20,216 bases of DNA from Chitinophagaceae bacterium UBA5175. GTDB taxonomy: Bacteria > Bacteroidota > Bacteroidia > Chitinophagales > Chitinophagaceae. Positions 6,556-14,084 of the stretch are shown here, piece after piece. Position numbers and translations under genes: made by a program. The notes below the pieces were generated by a model. The model was not told the DNA's origin and made no database searches. It saw only the letters and a list, made by a program, of their open reading frames with translations. The DNA lies in assembly GCA_002413325.1 (NCBI GenBank), contig DHWT01000043.1, forward strand, positions 1 to 20,216, read 5' to 3'. Within the stretch, counting starts at the first letter, position 1. Every line of letters starts with the position of its first letter.

Positions 6556-7428
6556 ATGATTCCCCAATCCTTTCAGTATGAATCACCCGGTACAATGGCT
6601 GATGCCATCGCCCTTTTGGAAAAACACGGAGATGAGGCGAAGATTCTTTCAGGCGGACATAGCCTGATTCCCATGATGAAACTGCGCTTTGCCACACCGG
6701 AATACCTGATCGATATCAACGGTATTCCGGGTCTTTCCTATATCAGGGAAGAAAAAGGCACAGTGAAAATCGGAGCCCTTTCACGGGAAGCAGAGATCGA
6801 ACATTCGGACCTCCTGAAAAAACACTTTCCCATTTTCGCCGACGTCACCAAACTGATCGCCGACCCACAGGTACGCAACAGGGGAACCATCGGTGGTAAC
6901 CTGGCGCACGGTGATGCGGCCAACGACCACCCTGCGGTGATGATGGCATTGCAAGCGACAGTTATCGCTACGGGCAGCGGTGGAAGCCGTTCGATTCCGA
7001 TCGACGAATTCTTCTTTGGGTTTTATACTACTGCCCTGAAACAAAATGAAATCCTGACCGAGATCCAGATACCCGTTCCCCCTGCAGGTACGGGCAGCGC
7101 TTATCACAAACTGGAGCGTAAAGTGGGCGATTATGCCACAGCCGGCGTGGCCGTGCAGTTGACCGTGGATGGAAAAGGCGTGTGCAAGGCCATCGGTATC
7201 GGCCTCACCAATGTGAATCCGATACCCCTGCGGGCCGTACGTTCGGAACAGGCCCTGTTGGGTAAGGTTATAAATAGTGAAAATATCGCCCTGGCAGCAC
7301 AGTTTGCTTCGGAAGACTGCAACCCGTCGGCTGACCTGCGGGGCAGTGAAGAATACAAACGCGCCATGGTTGCCGTGTTGGTAAAACGTATGGTTTTGAA
7401 GGCGGCTGAGCGGGCGATGGGAAAATAG
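6556..7428 (+). CDS. coxM: Aerobic CO dehydrogenase, FAD-binding medium subunit
   Basis: This 290-residue protein is the flavoprotein subunit that passes electrons from the iron-sulfur subunit to the quinone acceptor. It shows the FAD motifs of the family: SGGHSLIP at residues 32-39 and TIGGNLAHGD at 111-120, followed by DHPAV. C-terminal residues fit the CO_deh_flav_C domain. An upstream in-frame TTG (6493) would add 21 residues of unlikely composition. I chose the ATG at 6556 because the protein then begins with the usual MIPQSFQYESP, and an A-rich stretch precedes it. It leads coxM-coxS-coxL, the order of form I clusters. The 151 bases before it hold only a weak inverted repeat (GGACT at 6431-6435 with AGTCC at 6448-6452); I cannot place its promoter. 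Confidence 0.94.
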   Translation: MIPQSFQYESPGTMADAIALLEKHGDEAKILSGGHSLIPMMKLRFATPEYLIDINGIPGLSYIREEKGTVKIGALSREAEIEHSDLLKKHFPIFADVTKLIADPQVRNRGTIGGNLAHGDAANDHPAVMMALQATVIATGSGGSRSIPIDEFFFGFYTTALKQNEILTEIQIPVPPAGTGSAYHKLERKVGDYATAGVAVQLTVDGKGVCKAIGIGLTNVNPIPLRAVRSEQALLGKVINSENIALAAQFASEDCNPSADLRGSEEYKRAMVAVLVKRMVLKAAERAMGK

Positions 7429-7483
7429 CCTGTAAGCCGGAAATAAGTGAAAAAAATATTACGCTCATACTAAAATACGATCT

Positions 7484-7987
7484 ATGAATAAGGTAATAAC
7501 CGTAACAGTAAATGGTGTGCAACAGGTCCTGGAAGTGGAGCCCCGCACCCTGCTGGTACATATGATCCGTGAAATCCTGAATCTTACTGGTACCCATATC
7601 GGCTGCGATACCAGCAGTTGCGGCGCTTGTACCATCCTGCTCGATGGGAAGTCAGTCAAATCCTGCACCATACTGGCCGTGCAGGCAAACGGGAAATCCA
7701 TCACCACGATTGAAGGCATATCCACTGAAGGGGAGCTGAACCCGATCCAGGAGGGATTCAAGGAAAACCACGGACTGCACTGTGGATTCTGCACCCCGGG
7801 TATGATCATGCGCATTACCGAACTTCTCAAAGATAATCCGGACCCCACGGAAGAGGAGATCCGCTGGGGCATTTCCGGCAACCTCTGCCGCTGCACCGGC
7901 TACAACAATATCGTAAAAGCGGTGCTCTATGCCAGTGCCAAAATGCGGGGCGTGCCTACTGCATCCACCGAACCGGAATTTGTATAA
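7484..7987 (+). CDS. coxS: Aerobic CO dehydrogenase, small 2Fe-2S subunit
   Basis: This 167-residue subunit carries two [2Fe-2S] clusters that relay electrons from the molybdenum site to FAD. The plant-type ferredoxin cluster is bound by Cys41, Cys46, Cys49 and Cys61 (GCDTSSCGAC then a later Cys). The helical second domain has Cys100 and Cys103 (HCGFCTPG) and Cys135 and Cys137 (CRCTGY). All eight ligands are present and the length is normal. It begins 55 bases after coxM and ends 30 bases before coxL, all on one strand. Sequence alone cannot separate CoxS from other members of the molybdenum hydroxylase family; the assignment to CO dehydrogenase comes from the coxL active-site loop next door. 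Confidence 0.95.
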   Translation: MNKVITVTVNGVQQVLEVEPRTLLVHMIREILNLTGTHIGCDTSSCGACTILLDGKSVKSCTILAVQANGKSITTIEGISTEGELNPIQEGFKENHGLHCGFCTPGMIMRITELLKDNPDPTEEEIRWGISGNLCRCTGYNNIVKAVLYASAKMRGVPTASTEPEFV

Positions 7988-8017
7988 CAGATTTAATAAC
8001 CGAATTCAATTATTATT

Positions 8018-10384
8018 ATGATACAATGTAAAACATCCAAGGAAATCAGTGGCATGGGTCATTCGATGAAACGGAAGGAAGACGTCCGCTTTCTCCATGG
8101 GAAGGGTCATTATATTGACGACCTCAAACTGCCCGGCATGCTGTATATGGATATTGCCAGGAGTCCTTATGCCTATGCGAAAATTAAAAATATCGATATA
8201 TCAGAGGCCATGAAAGTACCGGGGGTTGTTGCCGTGGTAACCGGCAAGGACCTGGAAAAATACAACCTGCACTGGATGCCCACGCTGATGTCAGACACGC
8301 AGATGGTATTACCCACCGACACGGTGATGTACCAGGCCCAGGAAGTAGCCGCCGTCATTGCCACCAGCCGTTATGCTGCACGCGACGGCCGGGAAGCCGT
8401 GAAAGTAGAGTACGAGGTAATGAAACCGGTAATAGATCCTTTTAAGGCAATGCATGCTGATGCGCCGGTGCTCCGCACCGACAAACCCGGTAAAAAAGAC
8501 AACCACATCTGGCACTGGGAAGTTGGCGACAAGGCCAAAACAGAAAAGGTATTCAAAGACGCCGAAGTGGTGGTGAAACAGGATATGTACATCCCGCGTA
8601 TTCACGTGTCCTCCATCGAGACCTGTGGCTGTGTGGCCGATTACGACAAAGTGAACAACCACCTGACCATGTATATGACCACCCAGGCACCGCATGCCAT
8701 CCGGACTGTGATTGCCCTGGTGGCCGGGCATGTGGGTCTTTCAGAAGAAAAGATACGCGTTGTTTCACCCGATATCGGCGGCGGATTCGGCGGCAAAGTA
8801 CCCGTCTATCCCGGTTATGTGATCGCCATCGCGGTGAGCTTTCTTACCGGAAAACCGGTGAAATGGATCGAGGACCGGAGTGAAAACCTGCAGGCAGATT
8901 CTTTTGCACGTGATTATCATATCACGGCTGAACTGGCCGGCACCAGGGCCGGAAAGATTCAGGCCACCCGGTTTAAAGTACTGGCCGATCATGGTTATAC
9001 CGATGCGTCGGCCAATCCCTCTAAATTTCATACCGGCCTGTTTTCAATTGCTACGGGTTCTTACGATTACGACACGGCTTATATGGAAGCAGATGCCGTA
9101 TATACCAACAAACCTCCCGGTGGCGTGGCCTATCGCTGTTCTTTCCGGGTAACGGAAGCGGTACATGCCATAGAACGTATTACCGACCGGTTTGCATTTG
9201 AAATCGGCATGGACCCCGCGCGGCTTCGGATGAAGAATTTCATTAAGAAAGAAGATTTCCCCTGGAAATCCCCGACAGGCTGGATTTATGATAGCGGGGA
9301 TTATCATGCCGGTCTCAAAAAAGCCATGGAGGCCATAGGTTACGATGCCCTTCGGAAAGAACAGATTGAAAAACGAAAAAAGGGAGAACTGATGGGCATT
9401 GGCATTTCCACTTTCACAGAAATCGTAGGAGCCGGACCTTCCAAAGACTTCGATATCCTCGGAATAAAAATGTTCGACAGTGCTGAAATCAGGGTGCACC
9501 CCACGGGTAAGGCGATTGCACGCTTCGGCACCAAGTCGCAGGGACAGGGTCATGAAACCACCTATGCGCAGATCATCGCCGAAGAGCTGGGCATCCCGGC
9601 TGCCAATATCCAGATTGAGGAAGGAGATACCGATACCGCTCCTTATGGACTGGGAACCTACGCCAGCCGCAGTACACCGACTGCCGGCGCAGCCGCCGCT
9701 GTGGCTGCCCGCAAGCTGCGGGATAAAGCGCGTAAAATCGCGGCCTACCTCCTGGAAGTAAGTGAAGACGACCTGGTATGGGAAACCGGTAAGTTTTACG
9801 TGAAAGGAGCACCGGAAAAATCGAAAACCATCCAGGAGATCGTATTCGCTGCGTATACCAACCATCCGCAGGGTATGCAGGCAGGCTTTGAAGCCACCCA
9901 TTATTATGATCCGCCAAACCTTACGTTCCCCAGTGGCGCTTATATCTGCGTGGTGGATATCGACAAGGAAACCGGTGCCATCCATGTGCGCCGTTTTGTA
10001 GCCATCGATGACTGCGGTCATATCATCAACCCCATGATCGTTCAGGGACAGGTACATGGCGGACTTACGCAGGGTATTGCACCGGCCATGTATGAAGAGC
10101 TGATTTATGATGAAGACGGGAATATCCTGAACGGCACATTGATGGATTACCTGGTGCCTACGGCGGTGGAATCGCCGAAATGGGAAACGGGTCACGTGGT
10201 AACCCCTTCGCCCCATCACCCGATCGGCGCAAAAGGCGTGGGTGAATCACCCACTGTGGGATCGCCACCTGCTATTGTCAATGCCATCGTGGATGCACTG
10301 TCGCCTTACGGCATTAAACATATGGATATCCCCGTCACGCCCTTCAAAGTATGGAAGGCGCTGAAGGAAAAAGGAGTTGTATAA
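8018..10384 (+). CDS. coxL: Form I aerobic CO dehydrogenase, large molybdenum subunit
   Basis: This 788-residue subunit oxidises CO with water to CO2, two protons and two electrons at a Cu-S-Mo site with molybdopterin cytosine dinucleotide. The decisive motif is the active-site loop AYRCSFR at 371-377, the form I signature, where Cys374 would hold copper. Form II proteins have AYXGAGR and xanthine dehydrogenases differ again. Other family features are TTQAPH (Gln223) near the Mo site, GGGFGGK at 254-260, QGQGHETT at 508-515, and GVGESP at 740-745 with the catalytic Glu743. Length is near usual. It follows coxS closely and is separated from coxG by 105 bases holding two hairpins. A long frame antisense to it is an overlap artefact. 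Catalysis is inferred from complete motifs. Confidence 0.96.
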   Translation: MIQCKTSKEISGMGHSMKRKEDVRFLHGKGHYIDDLKLPGMLYMDIARSPYAYAKIKNIDISEAMKVPGVVAVVTGKDLEKYNLHWMPTLMSDTQMVLPTDTVMYQAQEVAAVIATSRYAARDGREAVKVEYEVMKPVIDPFKAMHADAPVLRTDKPGKKDNHIWHWEVGDKAKTEKVFKDAEVVVKQDMYIPRIHVSSIETCGCVADYDKVNNHLTMYMTTQAPHAIRTVIALVAGHVGLSEEKIRVVSPDIGGGFGGKVPVYPGYVIAIAVSFLTGKPVKWIEDRSENLQADSFARDYHITAELAGTRAGKIQATRFKVLADHGYTDASANPSKFHTGLFSIATGSYDYDTAYMEADAVYTNKPPGGVAYRCSFRVTEAVHAIERITDRFAFEIGMDPARLRMKNFIKKEDFPWKSPTGWIYDSGDYHAGLKKAMEAIGYDALRKEQIEKRKKGELMGIGISTFTEIVGAGPSKDFDILGIKMFDSAEIRVHPTGKAIARFGTKSQGQGHETTYAQIIAEELGIPAANIQIEEGDTDTAPYGLGTYASRSTPTAGAAAAVAARKLRDKARKIAAYLLEVSEDDLVWETGKFYVKGAPEKSKTIQEIVFAAYTNHPQGMQAGFEATHYYDPPNLTFPSGAYICVVDIDKETGAIHVRRFVAIDDCGHIINPMIVQGQVHGGLTQGIAPAMYEELIYDEDGNILNGTLMDYLVPTAVESPKWETGHVVTPSPHHPIGAKGVGESPTVGSPPAIVNAIVDALSPYGIKHMDIPVTPFKVWKALKEKGVV

Positions 10385-10399
10385 TTCCGACAGCGGAAT
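10384..10399 (+). other. Short hairpin after coxL
   Basis: ATTCCG (10384-10389) pairs perfectly with CGGAAT (10394-10399) around a four-base loop, directly at the coxL stop. There is no T-run after it, so it is not a standard terminator. It may slow 3' decay of the coxMSL message. Confidence 0.4.
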
Positions 10400-10420
10400 C
10401 TGCAAACCAAAACGATCCCT

Positions 10421-10454
10421 CTTTTCACGCCGGCCCTATGCTCAGCGTGAAAAG
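10421..10454 (+). other. Perfect 10-bp hairpin between coxL and coxG
   Basis: CTTTTCACGC (10421-10430) is the exact reverse complement of GCGTGAAAAG (10445-10454), with a 14-base loop. CCC (10417-10419) and GGG (10457-10459) could extend it past a small internal loop. No T-run follows, so full termination is unlikely. The placement, between catalytic and maturation genes, suits RNA processing or message stabilisation that gives more enzyme than helpers. A protein-binding dyad is also possible. Confidence 0.55.
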
Positions 10455-10489
10455 TTGGGTTTGTATTATCCAAAAAAAATCTAAGTAAC

Positions 10490-11014
10490 ATGACAACATC
10501 AATAACAAAAACCTTTGAGGTGGATTCTACGGTTGAAGAAACCTGGGCCAACCTCAGCAACCCCGAAAAAGTGGTAATCTGTGTTCCGGGGGCTTCCCTG
10601 ACTGAAAAAGTCGACGAAAATAATTACAAAGGAGAAGTGGAACTCAAATTCGGGCCGGTAAAAGCCAAATATGCAGGACTGATCCATTTTCTGGAAAGAG
10701 ATGCAACAGCGCACAAGATGGTGCTCAAAGGAACGGGCACCGACAGTAAAGGAAAAGGAGGCGCCGACATGAAGATGGAGGGGAATTTGGCGACTAAGGG
10801 CAGAGGTACTGAAGTGAAAGTTTCCATGGAAGTAAACATCACCGGCATGCTGGCACAATTTGGTTCCCGGATGATCAACGACGTGACGAATCAGATCTTC
10901 GACCAGTTTGTAAACAATTTCAAAAACCAGCTGGAAGGCAGGGAGGTGGATAGTAAACTGCATACCGGTTCCATGGTAGGAAATGTGGTAAAGGGAATTT
11001 TTGGAAAAAAATAA
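10490..11014 (+). CDS. coxG: CoxG, SRPBCC-fold CO dehydrogenase membrane/quinone factor
   Basis: This 174-residue protein matches the CoxG (SRPBCC/START-like) family, with FEVDSTVEETWANLSNPE near the start and CVPGA at 31-35, the family hallmark. The helix-grip fold spans about residues 5-150. In studied mycobacterial CoxG, as I recall, the protein tethers CO dehydrogenase to the membrane and carries menaquinone. Here the C-terminus (residues 161-174) ends with GNVVKGIFGKK, short, basic and able to form an amphipathic helix, so a peripheral membrane contact is possible without a membrane-spanning anchor. The linker is much shorter than in longer CoxG proteins. It follows coxL after 105 bases and ends 6 bases before the coxD start. 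Confidence 0.9.
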   Translation: MTTSITKTFEVDSTVEETWANLSNPEKVVICVPGASLTEKVDENNYKGEVELKFGPVKAKYAGLIHFLERDATAHKMVLKGTGTDSKGKGGADMKMEGNLATKGRGTEVKVSMEVNITGMLAQFGSRMINDVTNQIFDQFVNNFKNQLEGREVDSKLHTGSMVGNVVKGIFGKK

Positions 11015-11020
11015 AATAAA

Positions 11021-11893
11021 GTGCGTTCTTTTGATAATCCATCACAGATCATTGAGGCGCTCGACAGGCAGCAGTATATTGCGGAGGAAGAATTCGCAAC
11101 ATCCCTGTACCTGTTGCTGAAGCTGCATAAACCCCTGCTGCTGGAGGGTCCGCCCGGTGTCGGTAAAACAGAGATTGCACCCGTACTATCGGCATTGCTT
11201 GATACCGAACTCATCCGCCTGCAATGTTATGAAGGCCTTGATGTAAATGCAGCCGTATATGAATGGAATTACCAGAAGCAGTTACTGGGTATCAAATTAC
11301 AGGAAGGCAGCGGGCTCTCTGTCTTAGAAAAGGAGAAGCATATTTTTGGACACGAGTACCTGCTGGAGCGACCGCTGCTGCGGTCTATTATGGCTGAAAA
11401 CCGGTCGCCGGTGCTGCTGATTGATGAGCTGGACCGTTCAGATGAAGAGTTTGAAGCCTTCCTGCTGGAGCTGTTATCAGCTTTCCAGATCAGTATCCCT
11501 GAAATCGGTACGGTGAAAGCAAAACACAGGCCCTTCGTCATTCTTACCTCGAACCGGACGAGGGAATTGAGTGATGCATTGAAAAGGCGCTGCCTCTACC
11601 ACTGGATCGATTATCCTGACCTGGAAAAGGAAATGAGGATCGTGAAGAAACATCTGCCTGATATTGAAGAAAAGTTATTGAAACAGGTAGTGAACTCGGT
11701 GCAGCAATTCCGTAAACGCAAACTGGTAAAAACACCCGGTGTATCGGAAACCATCGACTGGGCCGAATCGCTGCTGGCCCTGGGATACCGCGAGCTGAAT
11801 GCCGGTGCTTTTGATCAAACGCTGGGATGTATCTTAAAATCAGCGGAAGATATCAGCCAGGTTCGAACGGAAAATGCAGATGTATTTATGTAA
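11021..11893 (+). CDS. coxD: CoxD, MoxR-type AAA+ ATPase for CO dehydrogenase maturation
   Basis: This 290-residue AAA+ protein has Walker A GPPGVGKT (43-50), Walker B VLLIDELD (131-138), a sensor-like TSNRT (176-180) and the arginine pair at 189-190. In Oligotropha, CoxD helps convert the apo-site to the sulfurated Cu-Mo form, probably as an unfoldase-type chaperone. The start must be the GTG at 11021, since an in-frame stop lies 9 bases upstream and the first ATG is far inside the ATPase core; the resulting N-terminus (FDNPSQIIEALDRQQYIA) fits CoxD. It is 6 bases after coxG and 32 bases before coxE, its usual partner: MoxR ATPases generally pair with vWA proteins. All ATPase motifs are intact. 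Confidence 0.93.
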   Translation: MRSFDNPSQIIEALDRQQYIAEEEFATSLYLLLKLHKPLLLEGPPGVGKTEIAPVLSALLDTELIRLQCYEGLDVNAAVYEWNYQKQLLGIKLQEGSGLSVLEKEKHIFGHEYLLERPLLRSIMAENRSPVLLIDELDRSDEEFEAFLLELLSAFQISIPEIGTVKAKHRPFVILTSNRTRELSDALKRRCLYHWIDYPDLEKEMRIVKKHLPDIEEKLLKQVVNSVQQFRKRKLVKTPGVSETIDWAESLLALGYRELNAGAFDQTLGCILKSAEDISQVRTENADVFM

Positions 11894-11925
11894 AGGCAGC
11901 AGCAGATTTTTCAATAATATTTGTT

Positions 11926-13065
11926 ATGAAGCAACAGGCATATGCAGCGGGGAGTGTAACGGAAAGTATTGTGGCATTTGCGCAGTTTACGCGCAGTCAT
12001 GGCCTGAACGTTGGTATACAGGAAACGCAGGAAGCCCTGATGTCGGCGGAATGCGGATTACTGATACACCGCGAACAATTCCGGGGTGCCCTGAAAGCCA
12101 TCTTCTGCCATTCGCCAGAAGAATGCCACCTGTTTGAAAAACTATTCCTCCTCTACTGGGATACTAACCCTATAGACCTGCAGGAAGTGAAAAGCAGGAC
12201 TTCCGTGCAAGGTATGATTGCAAAAAAAACCAACACGTCGCTGGTGATGCTGGGCAGGGGGAGGACGGACAAAGAAACGGAAGAAGGGAAAAATATATCG
12301 GGAGCCAGTGAAACAGAGCGGTTGAAGAAAACAGATTTTTCCAGCCTGGGATCCCTGGAGGCCGGTGTGCTGGAAGAAATCGCCCGTAAACTTTTTCAGC
12401 AGATGGCGGTCAGGCTGCGGAGGCGGATGAAAGAAAGCCGCCGTGGCGGACAAGTGAACCTGCGCCGCACCATTCGCAGAAGTATCGGATATGGTGGTGA
12501 ACCGGTTGACCTGTTAAGGAAAGCCCAACGTCCCAAGAAAACGCGGCTCATCGTATTGCTCGATGTAAGCGGTTCGATGGACAAATACAGTTATTTCCTT
12601 TTGTTGTTTATTTGTGCGCTCCGCGAAAACTTCAGGCAGCTTGAATCTTTTATTTTCAGCACCTCGCTGTTACGGATCAGTAAGGCCCTTCGGCCCGGCA
12701 GCATCCAACGCGTATTATCGGTTATTTCGGACCAGGCTGAAAACTGGTCGGGCGGAACGCGCATCGGGACCTGTTTGCAGACCTTCAACGAAAAATATGG
12801 CAGGCAGATTCTGAATGGTTCACCAACCATCATGATCCTGAGCGACGGGCTGGATACGGGTCCTCCTGCTTTGCTGGCTGAAGAATTGAAAAAAATGCAC
12901 CGCCGTTCGAAAAGGATTGTCTGGCTGAATCCACTGAAGGGAACCCGGGGGTATGCACCTACGGCCGGCGGTATGCAGGCAGCCATGCCGGAACTGGATG
13001 AATTCCGGTCGGCCCACAACCTGAATTGTTTACTGGATCTTGAAAACATCCTGGCATATGCTTGA
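11926..13065 (+). CDS. coxE: CoxE, von Willebrand A-domain maturation protein
   Basis: This 379-residue protein belongs to the VWA_CoxE family, which works with a MoxR ATPase such as CoxD in CO dehydrogenase maturation. The N-terminal half (residues about 10-95) is helical, a charged linker spans about 112-140, and the vWA domain begins near residue 205. A complete metal-binding site is visible: DVSGSM at 213-218 (Asp213, Ser215, Ser217), the GGT with Thr278, and LSDGLD with Asp307. The frame is open from 11827, overlapping coxD, but the extra 33 residues look unrelated to coding, and the ATG at 11926 gives the normal N-terminus. Its last codons overlap the coxF-like start by 8 bases, implying coupled translation. 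Confidence 0.92.
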   Translation: MKQQAYAAGSVTESIVAFAQFTRSHGLNVGIQETQEALMSAECGLLIHREQFRGALKAIFCHSPEECHLFEKLFLLYWDTNPIDLQEVKSRTSVQGMIAKKTNTSLVMLGRGRTDKETEEGKNISGASETERLKKTDFSSLGSLEAGVLEEIARKLFQQMAVRLRRRMKESRRGGQVNLRRTIRRSIGYGGEPVDLLRKAQRPKKTRLIVLLDVSGSMDKYSYFLLLFICALRENFRQLESFIFSTSLLRISKALRPGSIQRVLSVISDQAENWSGGTRIGTCLQTFNEKYGRQILNGSPTIMILSDGLDTGPPALLAEELKKMHRRSKRIVWLNPLKGTRGYAPTAGGMQAAMPELDEFRSAHNLNCLLDLENILAYA

Positions 13066-14047
13066 AAATTTTTTAGAAAATACGCAGGAGCTCAGTAAAA
13101 ACAACGAGCCCTTCGCCATTGCCATGGTGGTGCGGCGCGAAGCGCCCAGCAGCGGTAAAACCGGCGATAAAGCCGTCATTAATAAATTCGGAGAGCTGGC
13201 CGGGTGGATCGGGGGAGGCTGTGTAAAATCCATTATCATCAAAGAAGCGGAAGATGCTATGAAAAGCGGTAAGCCGAGGCTGGTAAAAATCGGCAATGCC
13301 CTGCCTGCCGCCAAACAGGAAGGCGTCATCGAATATAAAATGACCTGTCATAGTGAAGGCACGGTAGAAATATATATTGAGCCCGTACTCCCTGCCCCAC
13401 ACCTGCTGGTGATGGGCAATTCAGCCATCGCCCGCGCCCTCATAAAGTCCGGCAGGACGGCCGGATACCGGGTAACTGCAGTGGCACCGGACGCCAAACC
13501 CGGCAGCTTCGAAAAAGTGGATGAACTCATCACCCAGCTCAACCTGCAGCAGGTGAAAACAAATAACGCCTCTTTTATTGTGGTGGCCACGCAGGGTGAG
13601 CAGGATGAAACAGCGCTGGAACAGGCATTGTCGAAACCTGCTGCTTATGTTGGCTTTGTATCGAGCAGGAAGAAGAAAGCCCAGGTATTGGCCTATCTGG
13701 AGCAATCGGGGCTGGATAAAAAAAAGGTGGAACGGATTCATTCACCGGCCGGGATCGACATCAATGCGAAAACACCTGAGCAGGTGGCCATCAGTATACT
13801 GGCAGAAATCATCCAGGTTCAAAACAGTTTGCCTGGAGCTGCCGGGTTTACTAAATATGATGAAACCCGGGAAGAGGCAGGGAAACCAAAATTCTATATC
13901 AATCCCGTTTGCGGCGTGCCGGTGGATATCAAAAATCCGAAACATGTTATAGATTATAAAGGAGAACTGGTATATTTCTGCTGCGATGGCTGTAAGGTGA
14001 AATTTGAAGCGGACCCGAAAAAATATATGGAGAAAGATAAGGCGTAG
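13058..14047 (+). CDS. coxF: CoxF-like XdhC protein with C-terminal YHS domain
   Basis: This 329-residue protein has three parts: an XdhC/CoxI domain (about 1-110) with the SSGKTGDKAV and GGGCVKS turns, a Rossmann-type XdhC C-terminal domain (about 113-255) with VGFVSSRKK and SPAGIDINAKTPEQVA, and a YHS domain (about 279-325). The YHS part reads NPVCGVPVD, then FCCDGC, then FEADPKKY, with Cys285, Cys308, Cys309 and Cys312 as likely metal ligands. XdhC proteins bind and help sulfurate the molybdenum cofactor; YHS/TRASH-like domains bind metals, copper included. CoxF in Oligotropha has been tied to late assembly of the Cu-Mo site, as I recall, so copper handling is a fair hypothesis. The ATG at 13058 overlaps the coxE stop, better than the TTG at 13040. 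The symbol is by position and fold. Confidence 0.82.
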   Translation: MLENFLENTQELSKNNEPFAIAMVVRREAPSSGKTGDKAVINKFGELAGWIGGGCVKSIIIKEAEDAMKSGKPRLVKIGNALPAAKQEGVIEYKMTCHSEGTVEIYIEPVLPAPHLLVMGNSAIARALIKSGRTAGYRVTAVAPDAKPGSFEKVDELITQLNLQQVKTNNASFIVVATQGEQDETALEQALSKPAAYVGFVSSRKKKAQVLAYLEQSGLDKKKVERIHSPAGIDINAKTPEQVAISILAEIIQVQNSLPGAAGFTKYDETREEAGKPKFYINPVCGVPVDIKNPKHVIDYKGELVYFCCDGCKVKFEADPKKYMEKDKA

Positions 14048-14084
14048 GGAGCCGGATTCCTGCGGCATATAAATCATTTTTATA

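Noticed and set aside
9044..10219. 391-codon open frame antisense to coxL
   Set aside because: It lies wholly inside coxL, whose motifs are complete, and its translation has no recognisable domain; GC-rich codon bias explains it.
8018..10384. Large subunit as xanthine dehydrogenase or form II hydroxylase
   Set aside because: The AYRCSFR loop with Cys374 is the form I CO dehydrogenase signature, and coxG, coxD and coxE follow.
11827..11925. Upstream start for coxE overlapping coxD
   Set aside because: The added 33 residues are out-of-frame coxD sequence; ATG 11926 gives a normal CoxE.
13040..13057. TTG start for the coxF-like gene
   Set aside because: The ATG at 13058 overlaps the coxE stop in a typical coupled arrangement and gives a normal XdhC start.
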